Shown here piece by piece: positions 1 through 7,073 of a stretch of 37,910 nt of DNA. This DNA is from COE1 sp036310845 (GTDB lineage: Bacteria > Bacillota > Clostridia > Lachnospirales > Lachnospiraceae). A program made the position numbers and the translations under genes. Each line of letters starts with the position of its first letter. Within the stretch, counting starts at the first letter, position 1. Where the stretch lies: NCBI GenBank assembly GCA_036310845.1, contig JAXJRB010000194.1, positions 1-37,910 on the forward strand, given 5' to 3'. The notes under the pieces were generated by a model. That model did not search any database. It was not told the origin of the DNA and saw only the letters and a list, made by a program, of their open reading frames with translations.

Positions 1-1006
1 ATAGCTTTGCACCTCCTGTTTTTCGCAACAACAATACAAAGAATGGCGCACCTATCAGCGCTGTTAAGATAGATACCGGAATCTCCGCTGCCGTAGCTGC
101 GCGTGCAATCGTATCAATAATAATCATAAAGGTAGCTCCCATGCAGATTCCTGCCGGAATAATCTTCTTATTATCACTTCCATATATCATACGTGCTGCA
201 TGGGGAACCAGAAGACCTACCCAGCCAACCTGACCGCACATAGAAACACAAGAAGCTGTTACCATAGTAGAAGCAACCATAACCAGAAGTCGCAACCTCT
301 TTACATTAATACCAAGGGACTTTGCCTCATCCTCCTGTAAAGAAAGAATATTCAGCCTCCAACGAAGCGCAAACAAAATAACAATACCAACTACGATAAA
401 CGGAGCACCAATCAGAAGACTCTGCGCCGTTGCACGAGACATGCTCCCCATCAGCCAATAGGTAATAGCCGGAAGCTTTTCCTCTGTATCAGCAGTATAT
501 TTTACCAGTGACACCAACGCCTGAAAGATAGAGGAAACCACCATACCAGATAATACCACCATGATAATCGAGCTTTTCCCATTCATTTTACTAACCATAC
601 AGGTAATGAGCAAAGACAGTAGTCCAAAAACAAGCGCCATAACCTGTACCACAATGATATTGTCACATAACAACAATGCCAGAACTGCACCAAAGGAGGC
701 GCCCGTAGCAACACCTAAAGTATCTGGTGTTGCTAATGGGTTACTAAACAATGATTGAAAAGAAGTTCCTGCCACAGCAAGTCCTGCTCCTACAAACAAT
801 GACAATATCAAACGAGGCAAACGCACCTTAAACAAAACCGAATAAACCGTAGCCTCAACCTCACCGCCTGTTACTGCTGCCGCAATAGCCTCTATGGTCT
901 CTCCTACCGAAAGGTGATAGCGTCCAATACCAAGGCAAACCAACATTGCCAAAAACGGCGCAATTACAAACAGAATCGAAAATAACGTTACATATCTCTT
1001 TTTCAT
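1..1006 (-). CDS. FecCD/BtuC-family ABC transporter permease (partial, 3' end outside window)
   Basis: This is the membrane permease of an iron-chelate or cobalamin type ABC importer. I translated it from an ATG at 1006; about 335 residues are visible and the frame is still open at the window edge. The protein is very hydrophobic, starts with a membrane segment, and has family motifs: GxxFQSLFSNPLATPDTLG near residue 85, a cytoplasmic stretch like LQEDEAKSLGINVKRLR near 205, the GLLVPHAAR motif near 255, and IPVSILTALIGAPFF near 310. It follows the binding-protein gene by 8 bases, so the two are co-transcribed. The matching ATPase is not in the window and is expected just beyond position 1. 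The substrate cannot be told from the permease; siderophore, haem and corrinoid are all possible. Confidence 0.9.
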   Translation of the reverse strand, partial: MKKRYVTLFSILFVIAPFLAMLVCLGIGRYHLSVGETIEAIAAAVTGGEVEATVYSVLFKVRLPRLILSLFVGAGLAVAGTSFQSLFSNPLATPDTLGVATGASFGAVLALLLCDNIIVVQVMALVFGLLSLLITCMVSKMNGKSSIIMVVLSGMVVSSIFQALVSLVKYTADTEEKLPAITYWLMGSMSRATAQSLLIGAPFIVVGIVILFALRWRLNILSLQEDEAKSLGINVKRLRLLVMVASTMVTASCVSMCGQVGWVGLLVPHAARMIYGSDNKKIIPAGICMGATFMIIIDTIARAATAAEIPVSILTALIGAPFFVLLLRKTGGAKL

Positions 1007-1014
1007 AAGACTAT

Positions 1015-2196
1015 TTATGCTCCTGCTGCTTCACGAGTCGGATGGAAGATTTTCACAATATCCTCATCGGTCAGTTCGATGTTATAAAAATTCTTATAGT
1101 AATCCTTCATCTCTTCTTCCAGGTTAATATCTTCAAATAATTCAGAATAAATGGTCTGTGCCATCCATAACAGCATCAGCGGTGTATCTGATGAAGGCGG
1201 ATACCAACGATATACGCCAAGAGGACACTTATATACATTACCCTCCTGAACCGCTCTTACTACACTCCAATCATGACCTTCAAAGCCTGCATTGTTATAA
1301 AGGTCTTCTGCTAAATACGGAACAAAATTCGTGATAAAAATCATATCCGGATCCCACTCATAAATCTGTTCCATATTAATTTCCAGACCACTTGCATCAT
1401 GCTCCTGTGCTACATTTACTGCGCCTGCAGCCTCAGCCCAATACTGTCCAAAATGCTTATTACCGGAGGTCTTAATGACACCATCCTTGTAATTATATAA
1501 AAACATAACTCTTGGTCTTTCACTTTCTTCTACACTAGCAACACGCTCCTGAATCATACTGTAAACTTCACGTCCATATTCTGTGATTCCTGCTGCCTTA
1601 TCTTCTTCCCCTAATACTTCGCCTAAAAGAGTAATCCATCCTTCAAAGGTTTCTACGGAATCTGAACCCCACTGAGATGTTGACACTGCAATTACAGCTA
1701 ATCCTGCTGCTCTAAGTTTCTCATACTCATCTTCTTTACTTGCACTACAAAACACCACATCCGGATTCATGGCAACAAGCTCTTCTACATTTACTTCTCC
1801 GCCTGTCATAAACTCTGTGGAAACCTCTTTAATCTCCGGCATAATCTCTGCTAAAAGAGAATTCTCTGCAGCAGCCTTTGATGACGGACTCATTCCGATT
1901 AAACGCTCCGCAGAACCGGCAAACATACAGTAAACAGATGGCATTGGTGTAATCGATGTTGTAACAATCGTATTGATTTCTGCCGGAATCACTACTTCAT
2001 TTCCTAAATGGTCAATGACAGTACGTGTTTGTGCCTCTGCAATCTCAGTTGTCTCTGCTGATGCATCCTCTTCTGCTACCGTCTCTTCTACTATAGTACT
2101 ATCTGTTGTTGTGCTCTGTACCACACTTCCACAGCCCGCCAACAAACTCACACACATCATGGCTGTTAAAAATCCACTTAACATTCTCTTTTTCAT
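1015..2196 (-). CDS. ABC transporter substrate-binding lipoprotein (FecB/BtuF-like)
   Basis: Extracellular solute-binding lipoprotein feeding the adjacent FecCD permease. The N-terminus has a positively charged start, a hydrophobic core and a lipobox LLAGC (Cys22), followed by an acidic Ser/Thr-rich linker to about residue 55. The mature part starts with TVIDHLGNEVVIP, typical of cluster A-II (iron-chelate/cobalamin) binding proteins. It continues with the characteristic VEELVAMNPDVVF segment near 140 and lacks the flexible hinge of sugar-binding proteins. Its 393 residues are a normal length. A palindromic repeat (2221-2249) lies in the 63-base gap to the preceding nitrogenase-like gene, but the same-strand order suggests one operon. 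The ligand is unknown. Its place behind the nitrogenase-like genes suggests the imported molecule, or a metal from it, is the enzyme's substrate or cofactor. Confidence 0.88.
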   Translation of the reverse strand: MKKRMLSGFLTAMMCVSLLAGCGSVVQSTTTDSTIVEETVAEEDASAETTEIAEAQTRTVIDHLGNEVVIPAEINTIVTTSITPMPSVYCMFAGSAERLIGMSPSSKAAAENSLLAEIMPEIKEVSTEFMTGGEVNVEELVAMNPDVVFCSASKEDEYEKLRAAGLAVIAVSTSQWGSDSVETFEGWITLLGEVLGEEDKAAGITEYGREVYSMIQERVASVEESERPRVMFLYNYKDGVIKTSGNKHFGQYWAEAAGAVNVAQEHDASGLEINMEQIYEWDPDMIFITNFVPYLAEDLYNNAGFEGHDWSVVRAVQEGNVYKCPLGVYRWYPPSSDTPLMLLWMAQTIYSELFEDINLEEEMKDYYKNFYNIELTDEDIVKIFHPTREAAGA

Positions 2197-2220
2197 CTCT
2201 ATACTCCTCTATACTCTTTT

Positions 2221-2249
2221 GGTAACTATCCAGTACCTTCATAGTTACC
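2221..2249 (-). repeat. Palindromic GGTAACTAT leader repeat, copy 1
   Basis: Perfect 9-bp inverted repeat GGTAACTAT/ATAGTTACC with an 11-base loop, located 25 bases upstream of the binding-protein start. It matches the copy before acpP (29370-29407) at about 24 of 29 positions and shares TTCATAGTTACC (plus strand) with the copy at 34743-34772. It may act as a stem in the mRNA leader or between operon genes; no T-tract follows, so it does not look like a terminator. Confidence 0.75.
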
Positions 2250-2259
2250 TCTTTTTTTA

Positions 2260-3411
2260 CTATGCAGCAAACCACTCATTAAAGTTCTTGCCAATAATCA
2301 GTGCCATTTCATCGACACCAACCTTGCTGGATACTGCATATTGTGCATTTGTATAAAATTTCGCTTTTGTATCTTTTCTTAGAAGCTGCTCCATAAATGG
2401 ATCTGCAATAATCACCTGATAACAACCCTTATTGATTTCTTCTATAATCTGTCGCTCACTGACAAGATTCTTATCCTGCGGCAAGGACAGCTTTGCTTCT
2501 TTACCGAATAAACAACCTACCGCAATTCGATTATGTCCATATTCCTTTTCTAAAGCCATTCGAATCGCATTACTTTGTACCTGTTCACCGATAATCAGAA
2601 TATCTGCTTCTTCACAAGGCTGTGTATTCATGATAACGGACTCTTTTGTATCTGCAGTTACACGAATTGCCTGTAAATAATCCAAACTCCCCTTTTCACC
2701 AACAGGAAGTCCACACACATAAGGAATCCCATAGGTTTTACGCATATATTCTGCAATTTGGTACCCTGCTCTGGAAATCGCAAGATTTATCTGGGCAGAG
2801 GAAGCTTTTTTTAAGTTCTCCATCGTATAGCCCATCGACAAACATGCGGTAATCTCATATCCTTCCTCTCGTAACAACGTCTTCAAATCCTCCAAATTCT
2901 CCCCTGTTGCAAAATCAAGAGGATTTGCCCCTACAATATTAACCGTTCCCGGAATCATCGCAGTCTTCTTTGTAAACTTCTTTAACAAACCTATTGTCGC
3001 CATTGCGACACCCTTGTCATAATATGCCGTTCCTGTGGTATCAAAACCTAGACACGGAATTCCTGTTCTCTCTTGTAGCTCCTCCGCAATTCCTATAAGA
3101 TCGCTTCCAATTACCATTGGAACCGGGCTTCCTACTAATGCCATTACCTCTGGATTCAAATCCTTGGCTGCATATATCATCTTCTGTATCAGCTTCTCAT
3201 CATCACCTAAAACAGCATCTATCTCTCTTAAACCCGAACAGAAAATAGCGGATTTAGAACCGTACCATCTAGGTTCATCATAACCGGTATAGTTACCCGT
3301 GCAACCGGAAGCATCATGCATCGCCGTAACCGTATTCAAATCAAATAAAACACTGGAAACTCCCGAATAATCCGCTGCAAACGGTGATAAATAAATAGAT
3401 AATGTAGCCAT
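2260..3411 (-). CDS. Nitrogenase component 1-like protein (NifK/NifE-type subunit)
   Basis: Second of two adjacent members of the nitrogenase component 1/oxidoreductase family. I place the start at the ATG at 3411: it is preceded by GGTGG at good spacing, one base after the stop of the previous gene. The 8-codon longer frame has no ribosome site. The 383-residue product has HDASGCTGNYTGYDEP (Cys37), equivalent to the HGPxGC ligand segment of NifD/K/E/N. It then has CSGLREIDAVLGDDEKL (Cys58), equivalent to the conserved L.E.D.VFGG..KL block, and GSPVPMVIGSDLIGIA, where the usual Cys of the CP.GLIGDD motif is replaced by Ser. The first N-terminal Cys of NifK is absent. It presumably pairs with the preceding subunit and receives electrons from the NifH-like protein. 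The substrate is unknown. Confidence 0.82.
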   Translation of the reverse strand: MATLSIYLSPFAADYSGVSSVLFDLNTVTAMHDASGCTGNYTGYDEPRWYGSKSAIFCSGLREIDAVLGDDEKLIQKMIYAAKDLNPEVMALVGSPVPMVIGSDLIGIAEELQERTGIPCLGFDTTGTAYYDKGVAMATIGLLKKFTKKTAMIPGTVNIVGANPLDFATGENLEDLKTLLREEGYEITACLSMGYTMENLKKASSAQINLAISRAGYQIAEYMRKTYGIPYVCGLPVGEKGSLDYLQAIRVTADTKESVIMNTQPCEEADILIIGEQVQSNAIRMALEKEYGHNRIAVGCLFGKEAKLSLPQDKNLVSERQIIEEINKGCYQVIIADPFMEQLLRKDTKAKFYTNAQYAVSSKVGVDEMALIIGKNFNEWFAA

Positions 3412-3412
3412 A

Positions 3413-4663
3413 TTACACCACCAATCCATACTCATGTATCATATTTTCAAGGTCTATTACCTTGGTAAGTGCATGCTCAAGCTTCTCCATCAGACACTCC
3501 ACGCCATAATAACCATAGATTCCCTCATCATCAAACAAATCTACCACATACTTTGAACCAGCAAGATAAGCACCATCCACACCAATTGCAATACTTTCCG
3601 GTATCTGATTCTCTCTATTTACCACCTTATGATGCACAGACTGTATGATCTCAATCTCCGGATGAGTGCTTGTAATCCATTCATAGTCATCCTTATCTAT
3701 AGCAATACATTCCGGTGCCTGCACACGTGCTACATGAAAACCATAATCAAGTAACGCGTGTGCCAAACCAAACGGACACTTTACTGAAGAAGCATCTACC
3801 ACAATGGGTGTATCTCCAATTGCCGCTTTTGCTCTATCAACTGCCTTTTGTGCCTTCTCTTTATAGGGTAAAAAGTCAAAATCATTCTCGCATCCAAGTG
3901 CCTGTGCAAGCTTGCTATATGCTTCCTCTATTTTTTCAAAGCAATAACTTACAGGAAGAAATACAAATGGCACTCCGTGCTTTTCCTGCATTTGCTCACC
4001 TGCCTGTTTACCTACTGGGGTAATGACCAGATTACATTTACTTTTTGCCATAGTCTGATACCCTTCAAAGGTTTCATACTGAGAAATATGCCTTAACTCG
4101 TTGTAACCTAAGCTCTGTAAAAATGGATAAATCTCACTATTTTTATCTATTTCTATCAGATTACCAATACAATTTATGCTATTTTCCTTTTCATCCACTG
4201 TCTCTAATAAACTATAAATATTGTTTTGTATTGAAATTGCCGGCGGTGTCTTGGAACCCTTAGAAATCGGATTCATGTGACAGCTACGGAACTTCACATC
4301 AGGAAAGCACTGAGCCAGTTTTTCTTGTAAGGCTTCATGATCTGTGCCGATTAAATCATCTAGACAGCTCACAAAGATAAGCACTACCTTCGGTCTTTGT
4401 GGTAAGGTCTCCAATAATTCCTCCACTGCCGGAATAATTAGTTCATCATACCCATTAATAATATCCGCCTGATTCACATATAGATAAGATAAACGGTGCT
4501 TCAAATCCTGTTTTACAGCACTGATTGACCCATGTCTTCCGCAGGCAAAAGGACACACAAAAAGCTCCACACTCTCAGGAATTAACATTCCCGTTCTGAC
4601 AATTCCTCGACCACCATTCGCTGGTGACGAATAATGAAGTGTATTCTCAAACTGGCATGCCAA
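3413..4663 (-). CDS. Nitrogenase component 1-like protein (NifD-type subunit)
   Basis: Nitrogenase component 1 family protein of 416 residues, shorter than NifD (about 480). The likely start is TTG at 4663, overlapping the end of the NifH-like gene by 17 bases and preceded by GGAGGTGAT at about 9 bases, so translation is probably coupled. The start keeps Cys3. Candidate iron-sulfur ligands are Cys3, Cys37 or Cys41 (FVCPFACGRHG) and Cys100 in FVSCLDDLIGTDHEAL, which matches the NifD C154 (CP.GLIGDD) position. Later family blocks include GYNELRHISQYETFEG near 195 and KCPFGLAHALLDYGF near 295. FeMo-cofactor ligands (NifD Cys275/His442) are not recognisable. The protein likely holds one [4Fe-4S] cluster, as in DPOR or CfbD, rather than a P-cluster plus FeMo-co. 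Confidence 0.83.
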   Translation of the reverse strand: MACQFENTLHYSSPANGGRGIVRTGMLIPESVELFVCPFACGRHGSISAVKQDLKHRLSYLYVNQADIINGYDELIIPAVEELLETLPQRPKVVLIFVSCLDDLIGTDHEALQEKLAQCFPDVKFRSCHMNPISKGSKTPPAISIQNNIYSLLETVDEKENSINCIGNLIEIDKNSEIYPFLQSLGYNELRHISQYETFEGYQTMAKSKCNLVITPVGKQAGEQMQEKHGVPFVFLPVSYCFEKIEEAYSKLAQALGCENDFDFLPYKEKAQKAVDRAKAAIGDTPIVVDASSVKCPFGLAHALLDYGFHVARVQAPECIAIDKDDYEWITSTHPEIEIIQSVHHKVVNRENQIPESIAIGVDGAYLAGSKYVVDLFDDEGIYGYYGVECLMEKLEHALTKVIDLENMIHEYGLVV

Positions 4664-5417
4664 CGTTCATCACCTCCAATACTCTTACAGCTAAATCTTC
4701 ATACTCCTTTGCCATCTCACTATCCGGCAAAGCCTCCACAACTGTCATTCCATCATTTTCTGCAATCTGAACAGCTCCATCACGTGGAATAATTTTAATA
4801 ACCTGTGTCTCATTTTCACGCGCAACCATTTCAACCAGCTCATCTTCATTTTCTACCTTTCTGGAATTTTGGATAAAGCCTGCCAGTTTTGCATAACCAC
4901 GTTTTCCAAAATTCTGAATGGCGTGTGATATGTTGGTTGCTGCAAACATTGCCATCATTTCACCTGATGTAACAATAAATACATAATCGGCATAGCCACC
5001 ACGAATTGGCATAGCAAAGCCGCCACAAACAACGTCTCCAAGCACGTCATACAATACGATGTCCGGCTGATATACATCATAAGCGCCTAATTCCTGTAAT
5101 TTTTCAAATGCTGTAATGATGCCTCTTCCCGCACATCCAATTCCCGGTGTTGGTCCTCCTGCTTCTACGCAATAAACACCATTAAATCCTTCAAAAACAA
5201 TATCTTCTAATTCTATATTGTCAGAACCTTTTTCACGAATCTGATCCAATACTGTAGGAACTTTCTCTCCCCCCATCAAATTCTTAGTAGAATCCGATTT
5301 TGGATCACACCCTATCTGCATTACACGGTATCCCATCCTGCTAAATGCTGCTGACAAATTAGAGGTGGTAGTTGACTTACCGATACCGCCCTTTCCATAA
5401 ATAGCAATTTTAACCAT
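4647..5417 (-). CDS. NifH-like (nitrogenase iron protein family) ATPase
   Basis: ATP-dependent electron donor of the NifH/BchL/CfbC family, 256 residues. It has a Walker A/P-loop GKGGIGKST at residues 9-17, the switch region GCDPKSDST at 36-44, and both [4Fe-4S] ligands: Cys95 in GIGCAGRG and Cys131 in DVVCGGFAMPIR. Arg98 sits in the position that is ADP-ribosylated in some nitrogenases. The family dimer carries one [4Fe-4S] cluster between subunits and couples ATP hydrolysis to one-electron transfer. AGGAG lies 7 bases before the ATG. The gene overlaps both a short upstream reading frame and the NifD-like gene. The complete ligand set argues that the system is active. With no nif assembly genes here, the partner is most likely a nitrogenase-like reductase, not N2-fixing nitrogenase. 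Confidence 0.92.
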   Translation of the reverse strand: MVKIAIYGKGGIGKSTTTSNLSAAFSRMGYRVMQIGCDPKSDSTKNLMGGEKVPTVLDQIREKGSDNIELEDIVFEGFNGVYCVEAGGPTPGIGCAGRGIITAFEKLQELGAYDVYQPDIVLYDVLGDVVCGGFAMPIRGGYADYVFIVTSGEMMAMFAATNISHAIQNFGKRGYAKLAGFIQNSRKVENEDELVEMVARENETQVIKIIPRDGAVQIAENDGMTVVEALPDSEMAKEYEDLAVRVLEVMNVGMPV

Positions 5418-5526
5418 GATACATCTCCTGTTTCTTTAAACATTTTGCTACATTTCTCGCGTAATCTGCGATAAATACGTATTTCTGCTGAATCGTCATT
5501 ATTTCTTTTACCAGCATTTTCCACAT
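5410..5526 (-). CDS. Possible 38-residue leader protein overlapping the NifH-like start
   Basis: A short frame starts MWKMLVKEIM, continues with a Tyr/Val-rich middle and ends in QEMYHG; its TAA stop lies inside the first codons of the NifH-like gene (8-base overlap). The arrangement would allow translational coupling. The composition is amphipathic and protein-like, with one Cys. No good ribosome site precedes the ATG at 5526; an internal ATG (Met10) would give 29 residues and also lacks a clear site. I do not recognise the sequence. It could be a small subunit, a leader peptide or chance. Conservation upstream of homologous NifH-like genes would decide. Confidence 0.35.
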   Translation of the reverse strand: MWKMLVKEIMTIQQKYVFIADYARNVAKCLKKQEMYHG

Positions 5527-5570
5527 ATTCTAACTTGCATTAGTTATTTCTAACTTATGTGCAAAAATAT

Positions 5571-5590
5571 AGGTTAGAATCATCTAACCT
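5571..5590. promoter_or_regulatory. Inverted repeat at the start site of the nitrogenase-like operon (putative operator)
   Basis: AGGTTAGA-atca-TCTAACCT, a perfect 8-bp dyad, falls where transcription from the promoter at 5596-5625 should begin. A second, weaker dyad TAGTTA-tttc-TAACTT follows at about 5540-5556, and GTTAGA recurs three times in this leader. The half-sites resemble DtxR/IdeR-type boxes (TTAGGTTAG...CTAACCTAA), but the spacer is longer, so the regulator is only a guess. Confidence 0.55.
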
Positions 5591-5595
5591 CTGTA

Positions 5596-5625
5596 AGAAT
5601 ATCATGTATTTTTGTCTCTTGTCAA
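5596..5625 (-). promoter_or_regulatory. Promoter of the nitrogenase-like operon
   Basis: TTGACA (5625-5620), an 18-base spacer and TATTCT (5601-5596), reading towards the NifH-like gene. The spacing and the perfect -35 box fit a housekeeping sigma factor. The predicted start falls within the 5571-5590 dyad. It lies downstream of the terminator of the preceding ECF gene, so the operon is probably transcribed independently. Confidence 0.6.
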
Positions 5626-5653
5626 TGGCACTTTATGGTAATGCGGTTGTCTA

Positions 5654-5692
5654 AAAAAACCCTCAAGAAATTACATTTCCCAAGGGTTTATT
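5654..5692 (-). terminator. Rho-independent terminator after the ECF S component gene
   Basis: On the minus strand ACCCTTGGGAAAT pairs with ATTTCTTGAGGGT (13 bp with three G-U pairs, 3-base loop), followed by TTTTTTTA. It starts directly after the stop codon at 5697 and separates the B12-type transport unit from the nitrogenase-like operon. Confidence 0.85.
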
Positions 5693-5696
5693 AGCT

Positions 5697-6203
5697 TTAT
5701 GATTCTTGTATCATCTGATTTGCTCGTTTTAACACCGTTGTAATCGGTACAATCAATATTCCTGCAAAGAAATTACCCACTCCCTGAATGCAATCAAACG
5801 GGAATCCTGCAACAATCCACGCAATCATTCCCTTAAAATTTAATCCAAACATCAATGCCTGTGCTGGAGCATATAAGGTTCCAAACAAAAAGCCATGTGC
5901 TGAGCATACCAACATATACACCAGTCGATTACACTTTTTAGGAAGTAACATGGTAACTCCCCATAAAACCGCCCATACATACAAATACGGGATCCACCAC
6001 ATCGAAAATCCCGCAAACAATCCGTTTAACAATATGTAAATATAAATCGGATACAATGCCTTTTTGCGAAAAGCAAGAGTATACGCTATCGTAAGTGTTC
6101 CGAGCAAATGAATATTCGGCAAGAATTCCATTAGTATCTTAGAGCAGTACATAACCGCTCCAAGCATACCAAATAATGTTATTTCCCTAACACTCAGCTT
6201 CAT
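5697..6203 (-). CDS. ECF transporter S component (probable cobalamin/corrinoid specificity)
   Basis: Small membrane protein of 168 residues with about five to six hydrophobic segments. It begins KLSVREITLFGMLGAVMYCSK, the usual N-terminal helix of energy-coupling-factor substrate-binding (S) components, and contains GTLTIAYTLAFRKKALYPIYI and FPFDCIQGVGNFFAGILI. S components bind a vitamin in the membrane and work with a shared EcfA/A'/T module, not seen here. Its start overlaps the stop of the DUF4430 gene (TAATG), so the two are coupled. The upstream cobalamin-type riboswitch and the transcobalamin-like partner argue for cobalamin (CbrT-like) rather than another vitamin. This specificity is inferred from context, not from binding residues. 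Confidence 0.8.
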   Translation of the reverse strand: MKLSVREITLFGMLGAVMYCSKILMEFLPNIHLLGTLTIAYTLAFRKKALYPIYIYILLNGLFAGFSMWWIPYLYVWAVLWGVTMLLPKKCNRLVYMLVCSAHGFLFGTLYAPAQALMFGLNFKGMIAWIVAGFPFDCIQGVGNFFAGILIVPITTVLKRANQMIQES

Positions 6204-6658
6204 TATTTTTCAACCTTTAGGGAATAAGAGTCTCCCTCTGTAATCTCGGTTACATCAACACCCGTCATGGCATATTCTCCATTAATGTAAAATGCCCAGT
6301 AGGTCTGATCAACATCATAATCTGCTGTAATGCCATTTACTGTCTTTACATAAAGACCATACGGTCCATCTTCGCCTTCCAACAATCCACACTCCTGCAA
6401 AGCTTCTCCAACCATTTTCTTATCGGTATGAATCTCAAAAGAAGTTTCTGTTCCTTCCTTGTCCACTACCATTACCGTGAACTTCGTCTCACCTTCGCCA
6501 AGAACCTGTGTTTCTATTGAAACAGAAGTAGTCTGTACTGCCTCCTGTGATGTCTTATCATTACATCCGGTTGTAAGTAATGCCATAGCCGCAATCAGCA
6601 CCATACAAAGGATGAATGACAGCTTTTGTCTAATTTGTGACACTCTTGTCATTTTCAT
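6203..6658 (-). CDS. DUF4430 (transcobalamin-like) lipoprotein
   Basis: Secreted lipoprotein of 151 residues. The N-terminal signal has a lipobox LLTTGC (Cys32), then a short linker. The C-terminal domain (about residues 58-150) has the DUF4430 pattern: VVDKEGTETSFEIHTDKKMVGEALQECGLLEGE, YVKTVNGITADYDVDQTYWAFYINGEYAMTGVD, and a terminal strand ending in YSLKVEK. This domain resembles the C-terminal part of intrinsic factor/transcobalamin. Bacterial members are often found with ECF transporters. AAAGGAG precedes the ATG. It is the first gene behind the cobalamin-type riboswitch and overlaps the S component gene, which suggests a surface-exposed B12-binding accessory protein. Confidence 0.82.
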   Translation of the reverse strand: MKMTRVSQIRQKLSFILCMVLIAAMALLTTGCNDKTSQEAVQTTSVSIETQVLGEGETKFTVMVVDKEGTETSFEIHTDKKMVGEALQECGLLEGEDGPYGLYVKTVNGITADYDVDQTYWAFYINGEYAMTGVDVTEITEGDSYSLKVEK

Positions 6659-6725
6659 TTGTCTTTTCTCCTTTATATATCTTTATTATAACTTGCAAAC
6701 ATTGGGGCGAAACCACAATTTTGCC

Positions 6726-6760
6726 AATTGCTGAATCTTCCGTTTATGGATTCAGCAATT
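6726..6760 (-). promoter_or_regulatory. Strong hairpin between riboswitch and DUF4430 gene (possible expression platform)
   Basis: A perfect 12-bp stem AATTGCTGAATC/GATTCAGCAATT with an 11-base loop. It lacks a U-tract on the minus strand, so it is not a standard terminator. The riboswitch region also contains CAGATTCAG (near 6890), which could pair with CTGAATC of this stem, giving two alternative folds. This is an inference from complementarity. Confidence 0.45.
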
Positions 6761-6884
6761 TAGCCTAATCAACCGGCACTCGCAGCTTTCTCATCGTATA
6801 ACTCGATATAAGGCTTTTGCTTTCTGGATATTTCGACTTCGTGCATTTCATCAAGTCACCTTCTCGGATTTCTCCAATGGTATT

Positions 6885-7000
6885 TCCTGAATCTGCGGCA
6901 TTCAGTAGACTTAATTCCTTACAAAATGTGCCTTGCACACTTTGGCACTTCACGGCGACGTGCTCGTACAGGATTCACACCTGTTTCCCCACAAAGCAAG
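6885..7000 (-). ncRNA. Cobalamin (B12)-type riboswitch
   Basis: On the minus strand the leader reads GGGGAAACAGGTGTGAATCCTG, followed by ACGAGCACGTCGCCGTGA and later AAGTCTACTGAATGCCGC. These match the conserved core order of cobalamin riboswitches: a GGGAA-N-GGTG.AAATCC element, a GC..CGCC.CTGTA-like core, then a B12-box-like AGTC...GAAT.CC.GCC. A helix ACAGG/CCTGT and an AGTGCC/GGCAC stem are visible. It lies behind a good promoter and ahead of the DUF4430 and ECF S genes. The B12 box is divergent, so a covariance-model search should confirm the class. Confidence 0.7.
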
Positions 7001-7003
7001 GTT

Positions 7004-7032
7004 ATTCTATCACAATCAATTATTTTTTCCAA
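7004..7032 (-). promoter_or_regulatory. Promoter of the riboswitch-DUF4430-ECF unit
   Basis: TTGGAA (7032-7027), a 17-base spacer and TAGAAT (7009-7004) point at the riboswitch start near 6998. Confidence 0.6.
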
Positions 7033-7073
7033 GATGAAAACAGCAGTTTTTCCCCTTTCCACCTATCCTCATT

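Noticed and set aside
1..5417. Classical molybdenum nitrogenase for nitrogen fixation
   Set aside because: Component 1-like subunits are short, lack the FeMo-cofactor ligands, and no cofactor assembly genes are present.
5321..5524. A 67-codon reading frame overlapping the NifH-like start
   Set aside because: It runs through the strongly conserved P-loop region of the NifH-like gene in another frame; no ribosome site.
6765..6953. A 62-codon reading frame on the minus strand
   Set aside because: It lies inside and after the riboswitch core, has no ribosome site, and its sequence is explained by RNA structure.
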